The notes under the pieces are model-generated. The model was given only the letters and a program-made list of their open reading frames with translations, had not been told where the DNA came from and ran no database searches. Positions 25,544 through 33,884 of a stretch of DNA of 64,000 nt are shown here, piece after piece (the stretch's first letter is position 1; each line of letters opens with the position of its first letter). Origin of the DNA: JAHQVK01 sp036788295 (lineage in GTDB: Bacteria > Myxococcota > Kuafuiibacteriia > Kuafuiibacteriales > Kuafuiibacteriaceae); NCBI GenBank assembly GCA_036788295.1, contig DAIQNR010000007.1, positions 1-64,000 on the forward strand, written 5' to 3'. A program made the position numbers and the translations under genes.

Positions 25544-26521
25544 GTGCCGGTACGAAACGTGGTCGAAGCGGTCCAGGACGCCCTCCGGGTGGCGATGGCC
25601 GGCGACGAACGGGTGCTCGTGCTCGGGCAGGACGTCGGGAAGCTGGGCGGGGTCTTTCGGGCCACCGACGGGCTGCTCGCCGAGTTCGGGCCCGACCGGG
25701 TCGTGGACACCCCGCTGTCCGAGGCCGGCATCGTCGGCACCGCGATCGGGCTCGCGATGTACGGGCTGCTGCCCGTGGCCGAGATCCAATTCGCTGATTT
25801 CATCTATCCCGGCTTCGACCAGATCGTGAGCGAGATGGCGAAGCTCCGGTACCGCTCGGCCGGCCAGTACACCGCGCCGATGGTGGTCCGGGCGCCGATC
25901 GGCGGCGGGGTCCGAGGCGGGCTCTACCACTCGCAGTCGCCCGAGGCCCATTTCGCCCATGTCGCCGGGCTGAAGGTCGTCATGCCGAGCGACCCCTACG
26001 ACGCAAAAGGGCTCCTGCTGTCCGCGATCGCCGACCCGGACCCGGTTGTGTTCTTCGAGCCGAAGCGGGTGTACCGGGCGGTCCGGTGCGAGGTCCCGAA
26101 CGGAGACTACCGGGTCCCGCTCGGCGAGGCCCGGGTCCGGCGAGCCGGGGACGGGGTGACGGTGGTGACGTGGGGGGCGATGGTGCACGAGGCGGCGCTC
26201 GCCGCCGAGACCGCCGCCAAGGACGGGATCGCGGTCGAGCTGCTCGACCTTCGAACGCTCGTCCCCTTCGACGGCGACGCGGTGGCGAGAAGCGTCGAGA
26301 AGACCGGGCGCCTCGTCGTCGTGCACGAAGCCCCGCAGACCGCTGGGTTCGGCGCCGAAGTCGTCGCCCAGGTCGTCGAGCGCTGCTTTTATGCCCTCGA
26401 GGCCCCGCCGGAGCGGGTCTGCGGCCTCGACACGCCGGTCCCCTACGCGCTCGAGGCGGATTACCTGCCCCTGTCCCCGCGGATCGCCGCTGCCGTGGCC
26501 CGGGTTTGCGCCGAACGTTGA
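25544..26521 (+). CDS. 2-oxoacid (pyruvate/branched-chain) dehydrogenase E1 component, beta subunit
   Basis: A 325-residue transketolase-like subunit. VLVLGQDVGKLGGVFRAT, DTPLSEAGIVGTAIGLAM, EIQFADFIYPGFDQI and VVMPSDPYDAKGLL match E1-beta of pyruvate or branched-chain dehydrogenase complexes. It binds the pyrimidine end of thiamine diphosphate through the glutamate of SEAGI. The alpha subunit and the E2 and E3 genes, usually adjacent, are not in the window, so it is an orphan here. The start is GTG at 25544. The stop TGA overlaps the start ATG of trxB by one base, so the two are translationally coupled, an uncommon pairing. Substrate specificity cannot be set. Confidence 0.92.
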   Translation: MPVRNVVEAVQDALRVAMAGDERVLVLGQDVGKLGGVFRATDGLLAEFGPDRVVDTPLSEAGIVGTAIGLAMYGLLPVAEIQFADFIYPGFDQIVSEMAKLRYRSAGQYTAPMVVRAPIGGGVRGGLYHSQSPEAHFAHVAGLKVVMPSDPYDAKGLLLSAIADPDPVVFFEPKRVYRAVRCEVPNGDYRVPLGEARVRRAGDGVTVVTWGAMVHEAALAAETAAKDGIAVELLDLRTLVPFDGDAVARSVEKTGRLVVVHEAPQTAGFGAEVVAQVVERCFYALEAPPERVCGLDTPVPYALEADYLPLSPRIAAAVARVCAER

Positions 26522-27543
26522 TGGCCGTTGCCAGCCCGGGCGTGCGGGGTGTTCACTTCGCCGCCGTGAGAAAGACCAAGGTCGCCATCATCGGCAGCGG
26601 CCCCGCCGGCTACACCGCGGCCCTCTACAACGCGCGGGCCGAGCTGTCGCCGGTGCTGATCGAAGGCGGGTTTCTCCCCGGGAACCAGTCCGTGCTGCCC
26701 GGCGGGCAGCTCATGATCACCACGGACGTCGAGAACTATCCCGGCTTCCCGGAAGGGGTGATGGGGCCGGACCTCATGGCCAAGATGCGGGCGCAGGCCG
26801 AGCGCTTCGGAACCGAGGTCGTGCACGGGTTCGTGGACGAGGTCCGGCTCGACCGCCGCCCCTTCGTTCTGTGCATCGGCGGCGAGCCGGCGGTCGAGGC
26901 GGAGGCGCTCATCATCGCCACCGGCGCGGTCGCGAAGCTGCTCGAGATCCCGGGGGAGCGGGAGCTGATGGGCCACGGGGTGTCGGCGTGCGCGACGTGC
27001 GACGGCGCGTTCTTCAAGGGAAAAAACGTCGTGGTCGTGGGCGGCGGCGACACCGCGATGGAGGAAGCGACCTTTCTCACCCGCTTCGCCTCGAAAGTCA
27101 CCGTGATCCACCGCCGATCCGAGCTGCGAGCGTCGAAGATCATGGCCGCGCGGGCCCTCGGCAACCCGAAGATCGAGTTCATCTGGAACACCCAGGTCAC
27201 CCGGGTGCTGGGCACGAAGCCGGTGGGCATCGGCGCCGCCGGCGGGATCGAGGCGATCGAGCTACACCATGTCGAGACCGACGAGAAGAGCCGGTTTCCG
27301 TGCGAAGGGTTTTTCGTCGCCATCGGCCACAAACCCAGCACCGACATCTTTCGGGGCAAGCTCGAGCTGGACGAGGACGGCTACTTGAAGGTTCGTCCCG
27401 GCTCGACCGCCACCAACGTCCCCGGGGTGTTCGCCTGCGGCGACGTCGCCGACAAGGTCTACCGGCAGGCCGTCACCGCCGCCGGCACCGGGTGCATGGC
27501 CGCCATCGACGCCGAGCGCTGGCTCGAAGCGGGAGAAGGCTGA
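26521..27543 (+). CDS. trxB: Thioredoxin-disulfide reductase
   Basis: A 340-residue low-molecular-weight thioredoxin reductase that passes electrons from NADPH via FAD to thioredoxin. It has the FAD-binding GSGPAGYTAALY, the redox pair CATC in SACATCDGAFF near residue 160, the NADPH-binding VVGGGDTAMEEA and the C-terminal FAD motif FACGDVAD. The ATG at 26521 overlaps the E1-beta stop by one base; a GTG at 26566 would remove a 15-residue extension and match the usual family start. A VWA lipoprotein gene follows after one base. Confidence 0.95.
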   Translation: MAVASPGVRGVHFAAVRKTKVAIIGSGPAGYTAALYNARAELSPVLIEGGFLPGNQSVLPGGQLMITTDVENYPGFPEGVMGPDLMAKMRAQAERFGTEVVHGFVDEVRLDRRPFVLCIGGEPAVEAEALIIATGAVAKLLEIPGERELMGHGVSACATCDGAFFKGKNVVVVGGGDTAMEEATFLTRFASKVTVIHRRSELRASKIMAARALGNPKIEFIWNTQVTRVLGTKPVGIGAAGGIEAIELHHVETDEKSRFPCEGFFVAIGHKPSTDIFRGKLELDEDGYLKVRPGSTATNVPGVFACGDVADKVYRQAVTAAGTGCMAAIDAERWLEAGEG

Positions 27544-27544
27544 C

Positions 27545-28324
27545 GTGCGGTGGGCCTCGATCCTGCTCGCGGCTCTGTGCGCCTGCGGCGACGACTTCGT
27601 CTCGATTCGGCCGGTGTCGCCACCGCAGGAGCTGCCGTGCGAGCTCGACGAGGCGGTGCGCCGGTTCGAAGTCTTCTTCGTCCTCGATGTCTCCGGCTCG
27701 ATGACCCCGTTTCTCGAGACGCTCGCGTCCACCCTGTCGGCCCTCGCGGTCAGCTTCCCCGTGGAGAACCGTCGCGGCGACCGGGTTCTCGTCAGCTACC
27801 GAGTGGTCGGGTTCGTGAACGATGTCCGCCTGTTTCCCCCCGGGGCCGAAAGAATGACGTCCCACATCGCGGTGAGCGACGCCATTCGCGAGGGGATCGC
27901 CGCCGGACGCGGCAACCGGAACCTGAACGCGAACACCCCGAACTCCGACGCCGACGAGAACCTGCTCGACGCCCTGTCCGCGGTGCTCGCCCAAAGCGAA
28001 GGCGCCCAGGCCGTGCTGGCGCTGGTCGCGACCGATGCCGGCTTTCGGGAGGCCCCCGCCACCCTGAGCGGCGGCATCACCGTGCGCTCTACCTACCCCG
28101 AAATCCTGTCTGGGCTCCAAAACCGCGAAGTGCGGGTTCACGCCTTCGTCCCCGGCCCGCTCGACGGGCTGACCCGACCGTTCCGGGGCCAGCCCCCGCT
28201 GACCTCGCTCCCCGGCGGACGGGTCTACGACCTCGACGCGCTCGGCGGCGCCAACGACCTCATCGAGACGACGCTCGCCGGCATCGCGATCGACGCCACC
28301 TGCCCCTCGCCTCCCGAGCCCTGA
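27545..28324 (+). CDS. Lipoprotein with von Willebrand factor A domain
   Basis: A 259-residue exported protein. A short signal (residues 1-14) ends in a cysteine pair, CACGDD, with a usable lipobox. Residues about 38-200 form a VWA domain with the metal-ion-dependent adhesion site DVSGSMTP and a second acidic segment ATDAGFREA. The rest has NTPNSDADENLL, a likely exposed loop. VWA domains bind proteins via a divalent cation. The family is common and diverse in myxobacteria, with no fixed role. The start GTG at 27545 is one base after trxB, so it belongs to the E1-beta/trxB transcription unit. Two cysteines near the N-terminus and one near the end may form disulfides. Confidence 0.82.
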   Translation: MRWASILLAALCACGDDFVSIRPVSPPQELPCELDEAVRRFEVFFVLDVSGSMTPFLETLASTLSALAVSFPVENRRGDRVLVSYRVVGFVNDVRLFPPGAERMTSHIAVSDAIREGIAAGRGNRNLNANTPNSDADENLLDALSAVLAQSEGAQAVLALVATDAGFREAPATLSGGITVRSTYPEILSGLQNREVRVHAFVPGPLDGLTRPFRGQPPLTSLPGGRVYDLDALGGANDLIETTLAGIAIDATCPSPPEP

Positions 28325-28333
28325 TCCCCGCCC

Positions 28334-29479
28334 TCACGCTCGGTCGAGCGCTGCGTCGAGGTCCCGCTCGAGGTCCTCGAGCGCCTCGATTCCTACCGAG
28401 ATGCGCACAAGGCCATCGTCGATGCCCCGGGCCTCACGGATGGGCTTCGGGATGGACGCGTGGGTCATGATCGCCGGGTGCTCGATGAGCGACTCCACCC
28501 CCCCGAGCGACTCGGCCAAGGTGAACACCTCGAGTCCGGACAGGAGCCGCCGACTCGCGTCGAGTCCGCCGTCCACGACGAAGGAGATCATGCCCCCGCC
28601 GCGGCGCATCTGCCGCCGGGCGAGCTCGCGCTGAGGGTGGGATTCGAGCGAAGGGTGGATGACCTTCAGGACCTTCGGGTGCCGCTCGAGCCGCCGGGCG
28701 AGCGCCTCGGCGTTGTCGCAGTGGCGGTCCATCCGGACATGAAGGGTCTTCGTCCCCCGCAAGGTCAAAAACGCGTCGAACGGCCCCGGGACCGCCCCGG
28801 CCGAGTTCTGCACGAACTTCACCCTCTCGTCCCACTCCGGGTCGGAGGTCAATACCGCCCCGCCGATGAGGTCCGAGTGGCCGCCGAGGTATTTGGTGAC
28901 GGAGTGCACGACCAGGGTGGCCCCAAAGTCGAGCGGCCGCTGCAGGTAGGGCGTAGCGAACGTGTTGTCGACCACGACCGGCACCCCGTGGGCCCCCTTT
29001 GCCACCGCCTCGATGTCGGCGATGCCGAGCAGCGGGTTCGTGGGGGTCTCGAGCCACACGAGCTTCGTGTTCGGCCGGAGCGCGGCGGCGTAGGCGGCCG
29101 AGTCGGAGGCGGGCACGTAGCTGAACTCGATGCCGTGGCGGGTGTGGATCCGTTCGAACAGCCGGTAGGTGCCCCCGTAGAGGTCGTCGCCGGCCACGAC
29201 GTGGTCCCCGGCCGACAGGCAGTGCAGGATCGCGTCGGTCGCCGCGCAGCCCGACGCGAAGCACGAGCCGAACCGAGCCCCCTCGAGGGCGGCCAGGTTG
29301 GCCTCGAGCGCCGCCCGGGTGGGGTTCTGGGTTCGGGCGTACTCGAAGCCGGTGTGCTCGCCGGGGGCCCGCTGGGCGAAGGTGCTCGTCTGGAAGATCG
29401 GCACGCTGACCGCCCCGGTGACCGGTTCCGGGGTTTGTCCGGCGTGAATGGCGAGGGTCTCGAAGCGGTGCGCGCTCAC
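28334..29479 (-). CDS. metB: Cystathionine gamma-synthase/lyase family PLP enzyme
   Basis: A 381-residue trans-sulfuration enzyme. Signature segments are TLAIHAGQTPEPVTGAV at the start, YARTQNPTRAALEANLAALE, SGCAATDAILHCLSAGDHV, the phosphate/cofactor strand VVDNTFATPYLQRPL, and the cofactor lysine in HSVTKYLGGHSD. The family includes cystathionine gamma-synthase, gamma-lyase and O-acylhomoserine sulfhydrylases, which motifs alone do not separate; the overall pattern fits metB best. I place the start at GTG 29479; GTG 29518 would add 13 poorly matching residues. It converges with the VWA gene (10 bases between stops). Confidence 0.88.
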   Translation of the reverse strand: MSAHRFETLAIHAGQTPEPVTGAVSVPIFQTSTFAQRAPGEHTGFEYARTQNPTRAALEANLAALEGARFGSCFASGCAATDAILHCLSAGDHVVAGDDLYGGTYRLFERIHTRHGIEFSYVPASDSAAYAAALRPNTKLVWLETPTNPLLGIADIEAVAKGAHGVPVVVDNTFATPYLQRPLDFGATLVVHSVTKYLGGHSDLIGGAVLTSDPEWDERVKFVQNSAGAVPGPFDAFLTLRGTKTLHVRMDRHCDNAEALARRLERHPKVLKVIHPSLESHPQRELARRQMRRGGGMISFVVDGGLDASRRLLSGLEVFTLAESLGGVESLIEHPAIMTHASIPKPIREARGIDDGLVRISVGIEALEDLERDLDAALDRA

Positions 29480-29557
29480 CACCCGACATGACGCCACCGG
29501 CCGCCGCCGGGCAAGCACGGGCTCGGTTCGGGCCGCCCCGCTGTCATCATCGAAGCC

Positions 29558-31644
29558 TCAGGGGCCGGTCACGGACCAGCTCCGGTTCCACGGAGCGAAC
29601 GCGTTGTCGACCTGGTCGAGCCCTGCCGGGCCGAGCTCCGGGAAGTGCCGAAGCAAAACCGACTTCATCGTGTTGGCCTCGACCCAAGCCAGCCCCTCGG
29701 CGGTGTAGATCTCCGGCCGATAGTCCACCGTGTAGAACCGGTCGGCCTGAAGCCGGCGGCTCGCCATCAGGATGAAGGTCTGAAACAAGGTCTCGCCGAA
29801 GCAGTCGGGGCGCTGCGCCTCGGCGAGCGTTCCGACGAACATATCCACCTTCTCGATGTCGCCGCCGTAGACGCGCGTCAGCGCTCGGCGGGCCCGAGGA
29901 TCCGGGGTGAGCTCGTCGATGCTCGTGAGCGGGACGAGGTTCAGGGCCCGGCGGAAATCGTTGTACCGAGGCAAGCCGCGCTCGCGGTCCCGGAGGATGT
30001 CCACCGCTGCGAGGTCGAGGACCCCGCCGAACGGCAGGGGCAGCTCGGTCATGAACCGCGGGTAGTTGAACAGCTCGAGCGCGGTCGCGTTTTGGGTGCC
30101 GAACGCGGCTCCCAAGTTCACGAGCCCCTCCCGGACGACCAGGGCTCGGGCGTCGGCGTCGGTGGTGTTCTTGGTCTGGATCATCCGCCGCTTTCGGCCG
30201 GTGCGGGCGTCGACCGAACGGAAGCGATCGGGCAGAACTGGGTGCATCCGGTACACCGCGGCGAACTCCTCCGTCATCGAGTAGACCACGCCCTTGTCGT
30301 CGGTCGTTCCGCCCACGATGCCGTAGATGATCGGGTCGGGCGGGGGCACCACCGCCCGGAGCGTCCCTTGGTTCACCGGGTCCGGGGAGACGAAGCGCTG
30401 AAGTCCGTACCAGTTCGCGTTCATCGCGATGTCCAGCGCCGGATTGGGAAGGACCGCCGGCGTCCATTCCAAGGTGTGGATCTTGGCGAGCAGCGCCGCG
30501 TTGACGAGGCGCGCGGTGTCGTACAGCTCTTGGTCGCCCATTGCCGGGTAGGTCGCGGCCAGGTGGTCCGCGATCGCGTTGTGCTCGCGGACGAACAGGG
30601 TGTGAAGCAGCTCGAGTCCCACCCACCAGTTGCTGTCGAAGCCGGTCTCGGGCACCCCCGATGGCTTGAGCGGAAGCAGGCCGTTCGCGTCGAGGCGGAG
30701 CCGGCCGCCGGTGAACGACCGGAGCGAATCCGCGGTGCTCTGGTCGGAACCGTAGATCTGGGACGCGTCCCACCACTGGGTCACGTAGTTGTTGAACGAC
30801 GGAGGAAGCGCGGCATCCTCGGCGGAGGTTCGAGACGCATCCAGCGGCGTCGAGCCAACGACCATCGACGTCTGACCGGTCCGGATCCGAACCGGGTCGA
30901 ACGGTTCGAGCGGGATCGCCAGGGGTCGGGTTCGGTCCGGCGGACCGTGGTCGAACCAGTCGTGAATCTGAAACTGGGTCCAGGCGGTGGCCCAGAGGTT
31001 CAGAAACGACACCTCCTTGCCGAGACCCCTGCGCCTCAGCAGCTGACGGCTCACCGCTCGAGGGTGCGGGTCGAGCAAGGTCGCCGGATCGGGGTAGGCG
31101 AACGGGAGGGGAACACGTTGCGCCCGAATCGGGTCATCACCGCGCCGCCACGGGGGTTGGCGAGGTTGTTGCACGAACCATCAGCGGTGCGGGCGACCAG
31201 CGCCCGACCCGAACAGTCCACGTCGCCCGGATCGACGTTCCCCACCAGCCTCCCCGGAAGGTGCAGGTCGAAGAGGTTGCGCGCGTCCAAGATCCCTCGC
31301 TGAACGGCGAGCTTCACGAGCGCTGGCTCGAGGTCCTCCTCGTACCAGTTGGTCCAAAAGCCGGTGTACAGCGAAGCGGGATTGGCGGCGACCGCGGGGA
31401 CGCCGGACAGAATCGTCAACAGCTCGATCGCGCCGTATACGGGCGGGAGGTAGCCATCGGGGCCAATGCACCCATCGCAGGCGGCCTCAGCCTTCGCCTC
31501 CGACGGTGAAACCGCGAGCGCGCAGCCGAGCGCTCCGAGCAGCGGATGGATCGCCATGGATGGGCGAACGAGCCGGGAGGAGCGCATCCTCCCCGGCGAA
31601 CCTCGGCTCGAGGCTTCCGCTCGCGCCTTCATGCGTGCTTGCAT
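29558..31644 (-). pseudogene. Fatty-acid alpha-dioxygenase-like haem peroxidase, frameshifted
   Basis: An animal-peroxidase-superfamily haem enzyme whose reading frame is broken. The N-terminal part, in one frame, starts at the ATG at 31644 behind GGAGGGAGA. It has a signal-like stretch and runs to VMTRFGRN. The homology then continues in another frame from VPLPFAYPDP. The break is around 31111-31118, where the strand reads AACGTGTTCCCC and a two-base GT looks duplicated. Downstream the family motifs are intact: distal histidine in FQIHDWFDHG, FNNYVTQWWDASQIYG, FVREHNAIADHL, TARLVNAALLAKIHTLEW, NANWYGLQRF, and YRMHPVLPDRF. The YRMH tyrosine and histidine match the catalytic Tyr and proximal His of plant alpha-dioxygenases. 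Without the break, about 695 residues. It may be a true pseudogene, programmed, or a sequencing error. Confidence 0.8.
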
Positions 31645-31844
31645 CTCGTCTCCCTCCTCGTTCGGTCGGCGATGGGACCCATTGCCTGCGGCGGGCTCTC
31701 GCGGACCCCAGCTCGAGGTCCCGCTACGCAACCGTGCGCATCCGCCGATACAAGCGCATATTTCGAACCCCGTTGGGCCGCAACCCCAAGCCGAACCTTT
31801 CGGCGGAGACATGGGGCACTTTCCCCAGCGGGCGCCCGAGGGCC

Positions 31845-33233
31845 TCAGTCGAGGGTGGGGAGCACCGGCTCTGGTTCCGGCGCCACCGTGCGCGTGCGGC
31901 GCAAAGCCGGCGGCTCCGAGGGCTCGAGATGGGTTCTCGGCACCGTGAGCGGGGGCGCGCGGCGGTCGTCGAGCGGGAGCCGCACCTCGGTGGAGCCGAG
32001 CACGGCGACCCACCGGCTCACCCAGGTGCCCGCCCCCCCGGAGCGCAGCTGCAGGAAGGCCTGCGCGACGGCGACCTTCTGCGGGACCGATCCGCTCGGC
32101 CGGTCCCCGACGAACAGTTGGTAGCCAAACGGCTGCTCGACGTGGAGCGTCGCCACGTCGGGGAAGCGCCGGAAGAAGGGCGGCTCCACCGAACCTCCTT
32201 CGGGTGGGCACTCCACGAGACCGGCGCCGTAGCCTTCGGGCACGATGCGAACCGCGGCCGGGCCGACGAACTCCACCGGGCTGAGGTCGGTGCTCGGTCC
32301 ACCAGGGAGGAGCTGGTGGGGCCACCCGTCGGCCGATACCGGGAGGGTGCAGCGGGGGGCGTCGTCGGGGAGGCGCTCGAGCGCGACCACCTTGCCCCCG
32401 GAAGAGGGAAGCACGACCCGCTCGGCGCGATGGCCGGCGGCGACGAGCAGCACCACCGGCTCGGTGCCCTTTGGGACGAGGACCCGGATCGGCACCTTGC
32501 CGAGCGAGCGGCCGTCGCGCTCCGCGAACGCCTCCACTTCCCCAGCCGGAGTCGCCTCGAGCATGACATCCTGCGTCGGCCCCACCTCGAAGCTCGGCGC
32601 GTCCGGGTCGCCGCGCAGGAGGTTTCTCGCCTCGAGGGCGACGGTGACCGCCACCGCCAGCCCGATGAGCGTCGGCCAGCCGAGCCGCCACCGGCGGGGG
32701 GGCCGCGGAGAAGGAGGCAAGCCTCCGGACGAGCTCGTGGGCGGAGGCGGACCGGGGAGGGTCTTTGCGGGCTCTTCTTCATGGTCCCAGGACGGCGGCG
32801 CCCCAACAAACGGCGAGCGCATGCCTCCGAGCGGCGCGGCCCGCTCGAGACGCTCGTCGCGGCGGCGAGGCGGAGGCGGCAGCACGCCGAGAAGCGGCTC
32901 GGCTCGCCCGCGCCGCACCTGGTCGGCGGTGAGAGCGCCGTCGAGCAGGGTCGGAGGGGCGTCGTCTGGGTCTTCCCCAGCGAGCAGATCTTCCACCTGC
33001 GCCTGGATGAGCTCCGACCACGCCGAGGGGTCTCTTTCGGCGCAGACACCGGCCAGCTCGTCGAGCGGAGCTCGATGCGGGCCGGACAGGCTCGACCACT
33101 CGAGGCCCTCGTCGTCGAAGGAGAACCGATTCACCCCGCGGGCCCGCAACTCTTGGGCGATGAGGTTTTGGACCCGGCGGGTCTGCACCGCGTCGAGGCC
33201 CGCTGCCCATGGCGGAATCGGTGGCGGCGCCAT
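31845..33233 (-). CDS. Membrane-anchored protein of unknown function
   Basis: A 462-residue protein I do not recognise. Residues about 1-180 are cytoplasmic-looking, with a helical N-terminus (VQTRRVQNLIAQELRARG) and a Pro-rich linker. One transmembrane segment follows (LGWPTLIGLAVAVTVALEA, about residues 185-205). The rest, predicted outside, is beta-rich with a short acidic/proline linker and ends in a Pro/Glu tail (EPEPVLPTLD). There are no catalytic motifs. The topology resembles the anchored sensor or anti-sigma type of myxobacterial proteins, but no sigma factor gene adjoins it. The start is ATG 33233; a TTG further upstream is unlikely. It is separated by 200 bases from the alpha-dioxygenase gene on the same strand. 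Confidence 0.65.
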   Translation of the reverse strand: MAPPPIPPWAAGLDAVQTRRVQNLIAQELRARGVNRFSFDDEGLEWSSLSGPHRAPLDELAGVCAERDPSAWSELIQAQVEDLLAGEDPDDAPPTLLDGALTADQVRRGRAEPLLGVLPPPPRRRDERLERAAPLGGMRSPFVGAPPSWDHEEEPAKTLPGPPPPTSSSGGLPPSPRPPRRWRLGWPTLIGLAVAVTVALEARNLLRGDPDAPSFEVGPTQDVMLEATPAGEVEAFAERDGRSLGKVPIRVLVPKGTEPVVLLVAAGHRAERVVLPSSGGKVVALERLPDDAPRCTLPVSADGWPHQLLPGGPSTDLSPVEFVGPAAVRIVPEGYGAGLVECPPEGGSVEPPFFRRFPDVATLHVEQPFGYQLFVGDRPSGSVPQKVAVAQAFLQLRSGGAGTWVSRWVAVLGSTEVRLPLDDRRAPPLTVPRTHLEPSEPPALRRTRTVAPEPEPVLPTLD

Positions 33234-33359
33234 GCGTGGGGTTATCGCAGAAACTTGTCCGGGCGAGGAGGACGGACCCGGTGCAGTCACCAAAGCGCAA
33301 CGAATCAGGGTGGACCGGTCGTCGTTTTGTTGGGCACGGATTCTGCTTCCTCGCGGGCC

Positions 33360-33845
33360 ATGGCCCCCACCCCCCTACCGGCCCCCATGCAGCGGTTCTT
33401 GGCGAGCCGACGCGTCGCCCTGGTCGGCGCCTCCACCCGCCCCCGCCACTTCTCCCGGATGGTCTTCGACGCCTGGTCGAAGGCCGGCTACGACATGGTC
33501 CCAGTTCACCCGACCGCGGCCACGATCGCGGGCCGGCCCGCGTTCGCGCTGGTCGAAGACGTGGTTCCGCCCCCGGACGCGGTCCTGATCATGACCCCGC
33601 CTCGAGCCTCGGCGGCGGCGATCGAAGGCGCGATCCGCGCCGGCGTGCAGCGGGTATGGCTCAGCGGCGGGTCCGGGGAGGGCTCGGTGAGCGAGGCCGC
33701 GGTCGCGATCGCTCGCGCGGCGCAGCTCGATCTGGTGACCGGCGAGTGCCCGATGATCGCGCTGCCCGGCGTCGGCTTCATCCACCGGGCGCATCGGTTC
33801 TTTCGGCAGCATGCGTGGCGAACCGACGCGGCGACCCCAGCCTGA
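33360..33845 (+). CDS. CoA-binding domain protein
   Basis: A 161-residue Rossmann-like protein of the CoA_binding_2 family, with VALVGASTRPRHFSRMVF at the N-terminus, VPVHPTAATIAGRPAF, and VWLSGGSGEGSVSEAAV then LVTGECPMIALPGVGFIHR at the end. The fold is related to the succinyl-CoA synthetase nucleotide-binding half, but these small proteins have no known catalytic role. The start may be ATG 33360 or ATG 33387; the latter removes a proline-rich lead and matches typical length. It is divergent from the anchored protein and 39 bases before the response regulator gene. Confidence 0.85.
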   Translation: MAPTPLPAPMQRFLASRRVALVGASTRPRHFSRMVFDAWSKAGYDMVPVHPTAATIAGRPAFALVEDVVPPPDAVLIMTPPRASAAAIEGAIRAGVQRVWLSGGSGEGSVSEAAVAIARAAQLDLVTGECPMIALPGVGFIHRAHRFFRQHAWRTDAATPA

Positions 33846-33872
33846 CCCGACCCGCGAAACCACCGCCCGTGC

Positions 33873-33878
33873 TACGAC
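33873..33878 (+). promoter_or_regulatory. Candidate start-proximal -10 element (TACGAC)
   Basis: TACGAC ends six bases before the GTG start of the response regulator gene. No Shine-Dalgarno sequence precedes this start. The element is one of a set with the same spacing in this window. Confidence 0.3.
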
Positions 33879-33884
33879 CGGTCC

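Noticed and set aside
31845..33233. Possible anti-sigma or FecR-like role for the anchored protein because of its cytoplasmic helix, single membrane segment and outer domain.
   Set aside because: No zinc HxxxCxxC anti-sigma motif and no adjacent sigma gene, so no functional label was given.
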